From Mesorhizobium erdmanii USDA 3471 (lineage in GTDB: Bacteria; Pseudomonadota; Alphaproteobacteria; Rhizobiales; Rhizobiaceae), in NCBI RefSeq assembly GCF_000472705.1, contig NZ_AXAE01000020.1, positions 62,001 through 126,000 of the forward strand: 64,000 nucleotides of DNA. The letters are read 5' to 3'. The position numbers and the translations under genes are program-made. Positions 18,034 through 26,226 of the stretch are shown piece after piece. Each line of letters opens with the position of its first letter. Position 1 is the stretch's first letter. The notes under the pieces were generated by a model, which saw only the letters and a list, made by a program, of their open reading frames with translations, was not told where the DNA came from and did no database searches.

Positions 18034-18435
18034 ATGTTCGGTGCCGTCCCGCTTTTGATCGTGCCTTTCATTCTCTACAATCTCGGCCTGCTCGGAATTT
18101 TCGGCGGCGGCGACGATCCGTGGGCGAGCGAGATCCTCTCGTTCCGCATGATGTCGGGCGGCGTGTTCTCGATGACGCTCGGCGACCTGATGGTGCTGAT
18201 CGGGCTGATCTTCCTGTTCGTCGAAATGGTGAAGTCGGCGCGCACGACCAACGCCTCGATCATGGACCATCTCTTGTCGACGCTGGTCTTCGTCGCCTTC
18301 CTGGTCGAGTTCCTGCTGGTCAAGGGCGCCGCGCATTCCATCTTCTTCACGCTGATGATCATCGCGCTGTTCGACGTGCTGGCCGGTTTCGCGGTGTCGA
18401 TGCGGTCGGCGAGCCGAGACATCAATCTCAACTAA
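18034..18435 (+). CDS. conserved inner-membrane protein of unknown function
   Basis: A 133-residue protein starting MFGAVPLLIVPFILYNLGLL; the frame extends upstream but without hydrophobic or conserved character. Four hydrophobic segments can be drawn: VPLLIVPFILYNLGLLGIF, LGDLMVLIGLIFLFVEMV, LLSTLVFVAFLVEFLLV and FFTLMIIALFDVLAGFAVS. A short charged loop (KSARTTNASIMDH) separates the second and third. No catalytic or transport motif is visible. It converges on the HbpS/GlcG-like gene. Confidence 0.8.
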   Translation: MFGAVPLLIVPFILYNLGLLGIFGGGDDPWASEILSFRMMSGGVFSMTLGDLMVLIGLIFLFVEMVKSARTTNASIMDHLLSTLVFVAFLVEFLLVKGAAHSIFFTLMIIALFDVLAGFAVSMRSASRDINLN

Positions 18436-18469
18436 GGCCGCATCCCGGCCTTCAATACCGAACTACGTC

Positions 18470-18901
18470 TCAGCCCGGATCGGCGGTGAAACCGGCGGCC
18501 TCGATGCCGGCTATGGCCGCAGCCTCGTCATTGTCCGAGGTATCGCCTGATATGCCGACGGCGCCGATGACGGCGCCGGCCTTGTCGCGGATCAGCACGC
18601 CGCCGACTACCGGCAGCACGCGTCCGCCCGACACGTCGGAAATGCCGGCGACCAGATGCGGACGCTCCTTGGCGAAGGCCTCGACCTTGCGTGAGCCCAT
18701 GCCGATGGCCAGCGCGCCATAGGCCTTGCCGGCCGACATTTGCGGGCGCAGGAACGAGGCGCCGTCCTGGCGCTGAAAGGCGACCAGATGGCCGCCGGCG
18801 TCAAGCACCGAGACGCCCAGCGGCTTGAGCTTGAGATCGGCGCCCTTGGCGAAGGCGGCATCGATGATTTGCCTGGCTTTTTCGAGCGGCAGCGCGGTCA
18901 T
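18470..18901 (-). CDS. GlcG/HbpS-family (DUF336) protein
   Basis: A 143-residue protein starting MTALPLEKARQIIDAAFAKG; a further ATG lies ten codons upstream. The family signature is clear: LGVSVLDAGGHLVAFQRQDGASFLRPQMSAGKAYGALAIGMGSR, GGVLIRDKAGAVIGAVGISGDTSDNDEAAA. HbpS binds haem and GlcG is linked to glycolate genes, but most members are uncharacterised. There is no signal peptide, so a cytoplasmic role is expected. Confidence 0.88.
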   Translation of the reverse strand: MTALPLEKARQIIDAAFAKGADLKLKPLGVSVLDAGGHLVAFQRQDGASFLRPQMSAGKAYGALAIGMGSRKVEAFAKERPHLVAGISDVSGGRVLPVVGGVLIRDKAGAVIGAVGISGDTSDNDEAAAIAGIEAAGFTADPG

Positions 18902-19081
18902 GGCAATCTCCTGTTGGAAAGGGACAATCATCGGCGGCCGGCCGGACGAAGCAATCCCGGTTTCGGTTGAAATTGCTTCTTGTGAAGCAGCGAGATGAAG
19001 GGCGGCTGTCTGGGTGCTGTCGGGCGGCTGTGACAGAATGGGCAGCGCTGGCCCGATTTCAGGCCAATCCGCAACGGTGCG

Positions 19082-19327
19082 TTATTTCTTCTTGGCGCGT
19101 GCAGGTTTCTTGGCGGGTACTGCCGGCGCGTTGGCGAGGTCGTCGGCTTCCTTGGCGAGGCGAAGCGCCCGCAGCTTGTCGGTCTTGACCTTGCGGGCGT
19201 CACTCTCGGCGGCATATTCCGCCATCGCCTTCTGACGGACGGTTGCCGCCTCTTCCTGCTTTTTGAAACGCAGATCGGCGCGCGCGCGGGCGGCATCCCG
19301 AGAGTTCTCAACCAAGACCTTATCCAT
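19082..19327 (-). CDS. conserved hypothetical charged helical protein
   Basis: An 81-residue, highly charged helix-rich protein (MDKVLVENSRDAARARADLRFKKQEEA) with a basic Ala/Pro/Lys tail ending PAKKPARAKKK. The tail suggests nucleic-acid or membrane-surface contact. Codon use matches neighbours. No domain is recognised; function unknown. Confidence 0.72.
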   Translation of the reverse strand: MDKVLVENSRDAARARADLRFKKQEEAATVRQKAMAEYAAESDARKVKTDKLRALRLAKEADDLANAPAVPAKKPARAKKK

Positions 19328-19391
19328 CCCGTGAATTGTGGTTTTCCGCTTCTTCTAGCAGAGCCGGCCTTCGAACGGGAAAAATAGTTGA

Positions 19392-19931
19392 TCAGGCAGC
19401 CGGGCTGGCGCTGCTGGCCTTGCCGGCGCTGCGAGCCCTGCTGGCGACCACGGCCTCGTAGGCGGCTTGCAGGGTGGCGCGGACAGTAGGGCCAGACGCC
19501 GCATCGAGCGGCGCGCCGAGATGCTCATGGCGCAACTCGTCCATGAACTTCTCCCACAGTGGCGTCCCGCCCTTTTCCAGGAGCTCGGCGCGGATCGAGA
19601 GTTCTTCGCTGGTCGGCAGCCAGACGCGGCCCCAGGCGCCGAGATGGGCCAGGATCGGCACCAGCGTGATTGCCATCTCGGTCAGGCTGTAGATGGCCTT
19701 CTGCTTGTGCGAGGGGTCGTCGGCCCTAGTCAGCATGCCCAACTCCATCAATCGCTTCAGCCGATCGGCGAGGATGTTGGAGGCGATGCCCTCCATCGAG
19801 CCATTGAGCAGTTCGCGAAAATGGCGCCTGCCGCCGAAAATCATGTCGCGAAGGATGATCAGGCTCCAGCGGTCACCGAACACCTCCAGCGACAGGTTGA
19901 TCGGGCAGCCGGACCGACGATCGAGGCTCAT
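19392..19931 (-). CDS. HxlR-family transcriptional regulator
   Basis: A 179-residue winged-helix regulator. The HxlR core is CPINLSLEVFGDRWSLIILRDMIFGGRRHFRELLNGSMEGIASNILADRLKRLMELGMLTR, with the single N-terminal cysteine seen in redox or electrophile-sensing members. The C-terminus beyond residue 110 is longer than usual and ends in a low-complexity Ala/Ser tail. It is divergent from an alpha/beta hydrolase across 89 bp containing the split dyad GTTGCA (19953-19958) and TGCAAC (19981-19986), a plausible operator. Confidence 0.9.
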   Translation of the reverse strand: MSLDRRSGCPINLSLEVFGDRWSLIILRDMIFGGRRHFRELLNGSMEGIASNILADRLKRLMELGMLTRADDPSHKQKAIYSLTEMAITLVPILAHLGAWGRVWLPTSEELSIRAELLEKGGTPLWEKFMDELRHEHLGAPLDAASGPTVRATLQAAYEAVVASRARSAGKASSASPAA

Positions 19932-20020
19932 TCGATTCTCTCCGTAAAACCGGTTGCAATATCATATCGGTTTATTATCGTGCAACTGATTGCATAGCGC
20001 AATCAGATTGAGGAGACCTT

Positions 20021-20881
20021 ATGATGACGACGATCAATCGCCGCGAGCTCGCATCCGAAGCGTTTGGCGACCCCGAAAATCCCCCGTTGCTGCTGATCAT
20101 GGGTGCGATGGCCTCGATGCTGTGGTGGCCGCAGGCATTCTGCCGGGACCTCGCGGATGCCGGCCTGTACGTCATCCGCTACGACAATCGCGATACCGGC
20201 CGCTCGACCAAATATCCGCCGGGCAAGCCGCCCTATACATTCGACGACATGGCGGACGATGCAATTGGTGTGCTTGACCGCCATGGCGTCGGCAGGGCCC
20301 ATGTTGCCGGCATGTCGATGGGCGGCATGATCGCGCAACTCGTGGCACTCAAGCACCCTTCCCGCGTCGCATCGCTGACCGTGATCAGCAGTTCGCCGGT
20401 GGGCATGGACACCTCGCATCTGCCGCAGACGACCGATGCCTATATCAAACATTCGTCGGAAGGTGGCGATGTCGACTGGGCTGACCGCCGCCAGGTGGTC
20501 GACTTCATGGTCAGGGATGCCAGGGCAATCGCCAGCACCGCGCATCCGTTCGACGAGACCCGGATGCGAGCGTTCATCGAACAGGATTATGTCAGGTCCG
20601 GCGGGTTCCTGAGCGCTACCAATCATTTTTCGCTCGAGGGCGGTGATGGATGGAAGTGCCGCCTCTACGAGATGGCTGCGCCGCTGCTGGTCATCCACGG
20701 CACATCGGATCCTATCTTTCCGGTCGAACATGGCGAGGCGCTGGCCAAGATGGTCGCCGGTGGGAGGCTACTTCGCATTGAAGGCGGCGGCCACGAACTG
20801 CATCCGCAAGACTGGCCCGCCATGCAAGCCGCCATCGTCGCGCATATCAGGTCCAATCGGGATTTCACGGGTCGGCCTTGA
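20021..20881 (+). CDS. alpha/beta hydrolase
   Basis: A 286-residue alpha/beta hydrolase. The nucleophile is S99 in GMSMGGM; the acid and base are probably D in GTSDPIFPVEHGEAL and H in GGGHELHPQDWP. The opening LLLIMGAMASMLWWPQAF gives the oxyanion loop and YDNRDTGRSTKYPPGKPPYTFDDMADD is typical of esterases and aclacinomycin-methylesterase-like enzymes. Divergent pairing with the HxlR gene suggests it is induced by the same effector. Substrate unknown. Confidence 0.92.
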   Translation: MMTTINRRELASEAFGDPENPPLLLIMGAMASMLWWPQAFCRDLADAGLYVIRYDNRDTGRSTKYPPGKPPYTFDDMADDAIGVLDRHGVGRAHVAGMSMGGMIAQLVALKHPSRVASLTVISSSPVGMDTSHLPQTTDAYIKHSSEGGDVDWADRRQVVDFMVRDARAIASTAHPFDETRMRAFIEQDYVRSGGFLSATNHFSLEGGDGWKCRLYEMAAPLLVIHGTSDPIFPVEHGEALAKMVAGGRLLRIEGGGHELHPQDWPAMQAAIVAHIRSNRDFTGRP

Positions 20882-20982
20882 CGCGGAAGCCCGGTCGCAA
20901 TAGTGAAGTAAGTGCTTCAGTATTGATTTGGCGGGCGCATAGCTCCCGCCCATGGATGAACGAGAAACAGAACGAGCAAAGA

Positions 20983-21639
20983 ATGTCCCTGACGCTGCAT
21001 TTCCATCCGTTGGCCTCCTTCTGCTGGAAGCCGCTGATCGCACTCTACGAGAACGCCATCGCCTTCGACCCGGTCATCGTCGATCTCGGCGACGAGCACT
21101 CGCGCGCCGCCTTCCTGAAAATATCGCCGACCGGCAAGATGCCGGCGCTGCGCGACGATGCGCGCGACCGCACGGTGCTGGAATCGACGATCGTCGTGGA
21201 ATATCTGGCGGCGCATTATCCGGGGCCGGTCGAACTCGTTCCCGTCGACATCGACCTGGCGCTGGCGGTCCGCCAGGCCGACCGCTTCTATGACTTCTAT
21301 GTGCAGGAACCGATGCAGAAGATCGTCGGCGACCGGCTGCGTCCGCTGCACAAGACCGATCCGTTTGGCGTCGACCAGGCGCGCGGCCAGCTGCGTACGT
21401 CCTACGCCATCATCGAGCAGGAGATGCAATCGAGGAACTGGGCGGTGGGCGACGCCTTCACCATGGCCGATTGCGCGGCGTCTCCCGCACTTTTCTACGC
21501 CAACAAGGTCGAGCCGTTCGGTGACAAATATCCCGCCGTGAAGCGTTATCACGACCGGCTGCAGCAGCGTGCCGCCTTCGCCAGGGTGATCGAGGAGGCG
21601 CGGCCCTACTTCAAGTTCTTTCCCTACAACAACGGCTGA
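20983..21639 (+). CDS. glutathione S-transferase family protein
   Basis: A 218-residue GST. The start MSLTLHFHPLASFCWKPLIALYEN is chosen because it opens the thioredoxin-fold domain at once; an in-frame ATG nine codons earlier is possible. The N-domain has SPTGKMPALRDDARDRTVLESTIVVEYLAAHYPG (glutathione-binding Pro and Glu-Ser), and the C-domain has AVGDAFTMADCAASPALFYAN. Detoxification or thiol transfer is expected in the cytosol. It lies 5 bp before the ArsR gene. Confidence 0.9.
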   Translation: MSLTLHFHPLASFCWKPLIALYENAIAFDPVIVDLGDEHSRAAFLKISPTGKMPALRDDARDRTVLESTIVVEYLAAHYPGPVELVPVDIDLALAVRQADRFYDFYVQEPMQKIVGDRLRPLHKTDPFGVDQARGQLRTSYAIIEQEMQSRNWAVGDAFTMADCAASPALFYANKVEPFGDKYPAVKRYHDRLQQRAAFARVIEEARPYFKFFPYNNG

Positions 21640-21644
21640 CCGCG

Positions 21645-21980
21645 GTGCTGCACGATGCCGCCCAGCTCGACCTGATGTTCCAAGCGCTCGCCGATCCGGC
21701 GCGGCGGCAGATGGTCGACCGGCTGTCGCGCGGCCCCGCATCGGTCAGCCAGCTCGCCGAACCGCTGGCGATGTCGCTGTCGGCTGTCGTCCAGCATCTC
21801 AACGTGCTGGAGGCAAGCGGTCTGGTCCGTTCTGAAAAAATGGGGCGCGTGCGCACCTGCCAGATCGAGCCGACGGCATTGCGGGCGGCCGAACACTGGA
21901 TCAATGAGCGGCGCCTTGCCTGGGAACGCCGACTGGACCGGCTCGGCGATTTTCTGGCCGAAAGCAAAGACGAAAATTGA
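21645..21980 (+). CDS. ArsR-family regulator (SRPBCC-paired type)
   Basis: A 111-residue winged-helix protein: [69 protein letters not shown]. No metal-binding cysteine pair is present, so it is not a classical arsenite sensor. It overlaps the start of the SRPBCC gene by 4 bp (ATGA), the widespread ArsR-SRPBCC arrangement in which the partner binds a small hydrophobic ligand. Confidence 0.92.
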   Translation: MLHDAAQLDLMFQALADPARRQMVDRLSRGPASVSQLAEPLAMSLSAVVQHLNVLEASGLVRSEKMGRVRTCQIEPTALRAAEHWINERRLAWERRLDRLGDFLAESKDEN

Positions 21981-22456
21981 AGGAGACCTCAGTGAGCCAG
22001 CGATCCGTCGTCCATTCCACCTTTGTCGTCGAGCGCTTCTATCCAGCGGCGCCGGCAAGGGTCTTCTCCGCGTTCAGCGATCCCGATGCCAAGCGGCGCT
22101 GGTTCGTGGATCCCCACGACCCGATGCCCAGCCGGCATGAGATGGACTTCCGCGTCGGCGGCAAGGAGGTCAATGCCGGATGTCCAAGCGATGGGCAGAT
22201 GCATTTCTTCAACGCGGTGTATCAAGACATCGTGCCGAACCAGCGCATCGTATACAGCTATGAACTGCTGTTCGGGGAAACCCGCGTCTCCGTGTCACTG
22301 GCGACGATCGAGCTTGTGGCCGAGGCGGGCGGCACGCGGCTGGTGATGACGGAACAGGGTGCCTTTCTCGACGGCCACGACACCTCAGCCACGCGTGAGC
22401 ATGGAACAGGCGAACTTCTCGATGCGCTCGGCGCCTTCCTGAAAGTACAAATTTGA
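21977..22456 (+). CDS. SRPBCC (Aha1/START-like) domain protein
   Basis: A 159-residue START-like protein: [26 protein letters not shown], then [11 protein letters not shown], and a C-terminal helix ([17 protein letters not shown]). These proteins form a deep hydrophobic pocket and bind lipids or aromatic compounds. It overlaps the ArsR gene by 4 bp. An alternative GTG start ([10 protein letters not shown]) five codons in has a better AGGAGA site. Confidence 0.9.
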   Translation: MKETSVSQRSVVHSTFVVERFYPAAPARVFSAFSDPDAKRRWFVDPHDPMPSRHEMDFRVGGKEVNAGCPSDGQMHFFNAVYQDIVPNQRIVYSYELLFGETRVSVSLATIELVAEAGGTRLVMTEQGAFLDGHDTSATREHGTGELLDALGAFLKVQI

Positions 22457-22492
22457 CTGTCATGGCGGCATTGATGCCAAAGGGCGAGCAGA

Positions 22493-22756
22493 TCAGGCTT
22501 CCCAGAATTGATCGAGCCAGATGTTGAGTCTCAGGAAGCCAGAATTGCTTACGGTATAGACGCGCCGCGTGCCTTCAGCCTTGGCGTTGACCAGGCCGGC
22601 GTCGAGCAGCACTTTCAAATGCTGTGAAACGGCCGGGCGTGAGACTGGCAACCCGGCGGCCAACTCGTTGACGGTCTTCGGACCGCGTCGAAGTTCTTCC
22701 AGAAGGTGGCGCCGATTGGGGTCGGCAATCGCCATGAAGGCGTCGGAAAACATCAT
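22493..22756 (-). CDS. ArsR-family winged-helix regulator
   Basis: An 87-residue compact ArsR protein (AIADPNRRHLLEELRRGPKTVNELAAGLPVSRPAVSQHLKVLLDAGLVNAKAEGTRRVYTV) without metal-binding cysteines. It converges with the ArsR-SRPBCC pair and lies 31 bp upstream of nothing on its own strand except the MFS gene, whose stop is 32 bp before its start; it may therefore be cotranscribed with the MFS exporter. Confidence 0.88.
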   Translation of the reverse strand: MMFSDAFMAIADPNRRHLLEELRRGPKTVNELAAGLPVSRPAVSQHLKVLLDAGLVNAKAEGTRRVYTVSNSGFLRLNIWLDQFWEA

Positions 22757-22787
22757 TCCTCATTTGTGAGGCAAAGTTTTTCGAATC

Positions 22788-24035
22788 TCAACTGTTTGCT
22801 TCTGCTTTTCTTCTTGGATCAAGCCGCAATGCTTCCGGCGTCAGCGAGCGATCGGCCGGCTGCGTCTTGAACGCATCGCGATCCTCGATCGGAACCGGGG
22901 CCCGGCGGCTGATGCGCAGCAGCGTGTAGCCGGCCAGGGACAGATGCGCGAGGGCGGTCGCCAGGAACAGGCCCTCCGGCCGCATCCAGCCCATCAGCGC
23001 TGCCGCCAGCAATGGCCCGATCATGGTGCCGAAGCCGTAAAGCAGCAGCAGTCCACCCGATACCTTGACGAAATCCTCCGCGCGGGCGTGGTCGTTGGCA
23101 TGCGCCACGGCGATTGAATAGAGCGTGTAGGCGAAGGCGCCGTAGGCGGCGGTCAGCACGATGACGAAGATGGCGGAGCGTGGCTCGAACAGGAAGATGA
23201 GAACCGCGACCAGAGCGCCGCCGAAAGCGGCACCGGCAAGCACAAAACGGCGGTCGGTCTTGTCGGACAGGCGCCCGGCCGGCAACTGCATGGCGGCACC
23301 GGCGACGACCACGAGGCTCATCATCAAGGCGATCTCGGCGGTGGAGATGCCGATACGGGCGCCGTAAACGGCGCCCAGCGTGCCCCAGGCGCCATTGGCG
23401 ATGCCGACCAACAGGCAAGCGACCGCCGACACCGGCGAGTTGGCGTAGAGCCCTTTGACGTCGAGCTTGACGTCCTGCAGCGGTTTGGGGTGCGACGCCG
23501 TCGAAACGGCGGTCGGGATCAGCGACAGGCAGAACAGGATGCCGGTGATCATGAACAGCGAGGCTGATTTCACGTCGCCGCCGGCGACGATCATCTGTCC
23601 GCCCATGATCGAGGCGTAGGTGACCATCATATAGAGGCCGAAAACGGTGCCGCGGTTCTCGTTGGTGGCTTTCTCGTTCAGCCAGCTTTCGATGACCATG
23701 AAGGCGCCGGCCATGGTGAAGCCGGTAAAGGCGCGCAGCAGGATCCAGACATATTCGTCGATGACCAGGCCGGTGAGCAGTGCCACGATGGCGCCGGACG
23801 CCGCGAACGCGCCGAAGGCGCGCACATGCCCGGCGCGGCGCACGATGCGCGGCGCGAAGAAGCAGCCGGTGACGAAGCCGCCGGCCCAGGCCGTGCCCAT
23901 CAGGCCGAGCGACGCGGTCGAGAAGCCCTCCACCTGGCCGCGCAGGGGCAACAACAGCCCATGCAGACCCGATGCCGCCAGCAGAAAGGCAGTGCCGCGA
24001 AGTAGAGAGAGGATCGGTCGGTAGGATGCGAGCAT
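22788..24035 (-). CDS. MFS transporter (YcaD-like)
   Basis: A 415-residue major facilitator with 12 hydrophobic segments. It has the MFS motif around FAPRIVRRAGHVRAFG (loop 2-3) and GRLSDKTDRRFVLAGA (loop 8-9), and FTGFTMAGAFMVIESWLNEKATNENRGTVFGLYMMVTY, characteristic of the YcaD subgroup of drug/sugar exporters. The C-terminal tail (PQPADRSLTPEALRLD region) is cytosolic and acidic/basic mixed. An ArsR gene sits immediately downstream. Substrate unknown. Confidence 0.9.
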   Translation of the reverse strand: MLASYRPILSLLRGTAFLLAASGLHGLLLPLRGQVEGFSTASLGLMGTAWAGGFVTGCFFAPRIVRRAGHVRAFGAFAASGAIVALLTGLVIDEYVWILLRAFTGFTMAGAFMVIESWLNEKATNENRGTVFGLYMMVTYASIMGGQMIVAGGDVKSASLFMITGILFCLSLIPTAVSTASHPKPLQDVKLDVKGLYANSPVSAVACLLVGIANGAWGTLGAVYGARIGISTAEIALMMSLVVVAGAAMQLPAGRLSDKTDRRFVLAGAAFGGALVAVLIFLFEPRSAIFVIVLTAAYGAFAYTLYSIAVAHANDHARAEDFVKVSGGLLLLYGFGTMIGPLLAAALMGWMRPEGLFLATALAHLSLAGYTLLRISRRAPVPIEDRDAFKTQPADRSLTPEALRLDPRRKAEANS

Positions 24036-24125
24036 TTTTTGATCCGGCTGGACTCTGGGGGAAGGCAGGGTCTGAAGACAGTCGCATTCCGGCTTTTCAG
24101 CGGCGGGCCGTTCCGCCCGTCGGCC

Positions 24126-24320
24126 TTATCCGCGGCGAAACAGTGCCTCGGCCGCCGATTTGGTGTTGTCCTTGGCCTTGAGCTCCGTCTCCAGCCGGGC
24201 GATTTCGTCGCGCAGGATGCCGATGCGCTCGGACAGGTCGCCAACGGAGAGCAACGACAGGTCCTGCCCGACCTCGTGCGGGCGCGCCTTCTTCTTGGGT
24301 TCGTCGTCGAAGATCGCCAT
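24126..24320 (-). CDS. DUF1192 family small protein
   Basis: A 64-residue protein from ATG 24320 (MAIFDDEPKKKARPHEVGQDLSLLSVGDLSERIGILRDEIARLE). It is the DUF1192 pattern of a basic/acidic head and a short coiled coil, common beside a quinone oxidoreductase in alphaproteobacteria. Divergent from the oxidoreductase across 138 bp. Confidence 0.9.
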   Translation of the reverse strand: MAIFDDEPKKKARPHEVGQDLSLLSVGDLSERIGILRDEIARLETELKAKDNTKSAAEALFRRG

Positions 24321-24458
24321 CGTTGCTCCTCCCTTCGTCACACCTGATTGGGGCACACCAGATTGGCCATTTGCCTGATTTGGCAATCAGCATACATAGG
24401 GCAAGGGCGTCGATGCAAACAGCCGGTAAGAATGCGGCGAGGAAGGACGGGAGACTTC

Positions 24459-25469
24459 ATGGCGAGCGGACAGAAAATTCCGGCAAGGATGACGGCGATC
24501 GCGATCTCGGAGCCGGGCGGCCCACGGGTGCTGAAACCGGAAACGCGCGACGTCCCCTTGCCCGGCCCCGGAGAGATCCTGATCAAGGTGCATGCCGCCG
24601 GCGTCAACCGGCCCGACGTGCAGCAGCGCAAGGGCGCCTATCCGCCGCCGCCCGGCGCATCGGATCTGCCGGGCCTCGAGGTGTCTGGTGAAGTGGCCGC
24701 CCTTGGCGACGAGATATCACGCTGGCGCCTCGGCGACCGGGTCTGCGCGCTGACGCCGGGCGGCGGCTATGCCGAATATGTCAAGGTTCACACCGGCAGC
24801 GTGCTGCCGCTGCCCGCGGGCTTCACCCATACGGAGGCGGCGGCGGTGCCGGAGAACTATTTCACCGTCTGGCACAATATGTTCGAACGCGGCGGCCTGA
24901 AGAAGGGGGAGACGCTGCTGGTGCATGGCGGCTCGTCGGGCATCGGCACGACGGCGATCCAGCTGGCCTCGGCCTTTGGCGCGTATGTCATCACCACTGC
25001 CGGATCGAAGGACAAATGCGACGCCTGCCTGAAGCTCGGTGCCGATCGCGCGATCAACTATCGCGAAGAGGATTTCGTCAAGGCGGTCAAGGAGGCGACG
25101 GAGGGCAAGGGCGCCAATGTCATCCTCGACATGGTCGGCGGCGATTATGTCCAGCGAAACTACGAGGCCGCGGCTGTCGAGGGTCGCATCGTGCAGATCG
25201 CCGTGCAGGCCGGCGCCGTCGCCAGCGCCGATTTTTCCAAGATCATGGTCAAGCGGCTGACCCATACGGGTTCGACGCTGAGACCGCGCACCGTCGAATT
25301 CAAGGCGGCAATCGCGGCAGCTCTCGAGGCGCAAGTGTGGCCGCTGCTCGGCACGCGCAAGGTGGCGCCTGTCATGGACATGATCTACCCGCTCACCGAT
25401 GCCTGGCGTGCGCATGAGCGGATGGAGGAGGGCGAGCATATCGGGAAGATCGTGCTCGACGTCGGCTAG
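24459..25469 (+). CDS. NAD(P)H-quinone oxidoreductase (PIG3-like, zinc-free MDR)
   Basis: A 336-residue medium-chain reductase from ATG 24459 (MASGQKIPARMTAIAIS; an inner ATG gives MTAIAI). Motifs are VHAAGVNRPDVQQRKGAYPPPPGASDLPGLEVSGEV and the Rossmann loop VHGGSSGIGTTAIQLA with the following TAGSKDKCDACLKLGADRAINY. No zinc cysteines are present. PIG3 relatives reduce quinones with NADPH in one-electron steps. A stress or redox role is likely. Confidence 0.93.
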   Translation: MASGQKIPARMTAIAISEPGGPRVLKPETRDVPLPGPGEILIKVHAAGVNRPDVQQRKGAYPPPPGASDLPGLEVSGEVAALGDEISRWRLGDRVCALTPGGGYAEYVKVHTGSVLPLPAGFTHTEAAAVPENYFTVWHNMFERGGLKKGETLLVHGGSSGIGTTAIQLASAFGAYVITTAGSKDKCDACLKLGADRAINYREEDFVKAVKEATEGKGANVILDMVGGDYVQRNYEAAAVEGRIVQIAVQAGAVASADFSKIMVKRLTHTGSTLRPRTVEFKAAIAAALEAQVWPLLGTRKVAPVMDMIYPLTDAWRAHERMEEGEHIGKIVLDVG

Positions 25470-25512
25470 GACGTGCCGATATTCAGGTGAGGCCGGCCTG
25501 CGAATGGTGGCC

Positions 25513-25565
25513 TCCTGCGCTTCCGGTGCTCACGTACTTTGAGTACGCTCCGCTCCGGTTCTCGG
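25513..25565. repeat. interspersed repeat, family C copy 2
   Basis: The unit begins TCCTGCGCTTCCGGTGCTCA and ends CGCTCCGCTCCGGTTCTCG. It differs from the copy at 16531-16582 mainly in the centre (ACTTTGAGTAC versus ACTCGAATGTAC). It occupies the gap after the quinone oxidoreductase gene. Confidence 0.8.
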
Positions 25566-25655
25566 ATCCCGCCATTCTCGGCTCGGCCTGACCTGAATCT
25601 CGACACGTCCCGGCATTGGCGTCGCTGCCTATGAGATGAACAGAAGCTTAATGGT

Positions 25656-25679
25656 GCAATGCAGCATTTGCATCATTGC
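25656..25679. promoter_or_regulatory. imperfect dyad upstream of DUF1127 gene
   Basis: GCAATG (25656-25661) and CATTGC (25674-25679) flank CAGCATTTGCAT. In Brucella and Agrobacterium the LysR-type regulator VtlR controls small DUF1127 genes; whether this is its site is inference. Confidence 0.4.
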
Positions 25680-25762
25680 TATGCAAAATCGGCCGTTCAA
25701 GTCCCGATCGATGATCACTATCTGTGCAGCATCGAAACGAACACCCCATCAGGAGGACTACC

Positions 25763-25903
25763 ATGAACCCGATCCGCGCTTTCCGTAACTGGCGCATGTA
25801 CAACGAGACCGTGCGCGAACTGAACCGTCTCAATGCACGTCAGCTCAGCGATCTCGGCATCAACCGCGCCGACATCGAACGGATCGCCCGCCAGGCGATC
25901 TGA
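25763..25903 (+). CDS. DUF1127 (YjiS-like) small protein
   Basis: A 46-residue protein with AGGAGG 9 bases before ATG 25763. It reads MNPIRAFRNWRMYNETVREL, then LNARQLSDLGINRADIERIARQAI, the DUF1127 signature. Members are small arginine-rich proteins; some affect RNA turnover and phosphate or sugar homeostasis in Agrobacterium. A terminator follows at 25986. Confidence 0.93.
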   Translation: MNPIRAFRNWRMYNETVRELNRLNARQLSDLGINRADIERIARQAI

Positions 25904-25985
25904 TTTAAGACGTAGCCTGGTCGCAAGGCTGGGCGCATACAGAGAAGTAGAGCCGTCGCAGACGTTTCCCGTTTCCGGTTCCGAG

Positions 25986-26014
25986 CCCGCTGGACCCTGT
26001 CCAGCGGGTTTTGT
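25986..26014 (+). terminator. rho-independent terminator of the DUF1127 gene
   Basis: CCCGCTGGA (25986-25994) pairs with TCCAGCGGG (26000-26008) around CCCTG, followed by TTTTGTCTTTTT. It closes a monocistronic transcript. The rest of the stretch to 26226 is leader for the LuxR-type gene and holds no other gene I can support. Confidence 0.92.
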
Positions 26015-26226
26015 CTTTTTGGGGATCTCAGGTGATTGCCTGCCGATCTCAAGAGCGCGCCCAGCGCTGCTCCCTCAGGATTGCGCAAAGCCAGCAACGA
26101 GAAGCGGTCCCACCGACGGCGCCCCAACGGAGCCGTTCCGTGGCATTTTGCCTATCCATGATTGACCGCGACCACTCTGACATGTTGACGTCGGGGACGA
26201 TGAGGCGGCCCGGAGAGGCTCATGCC

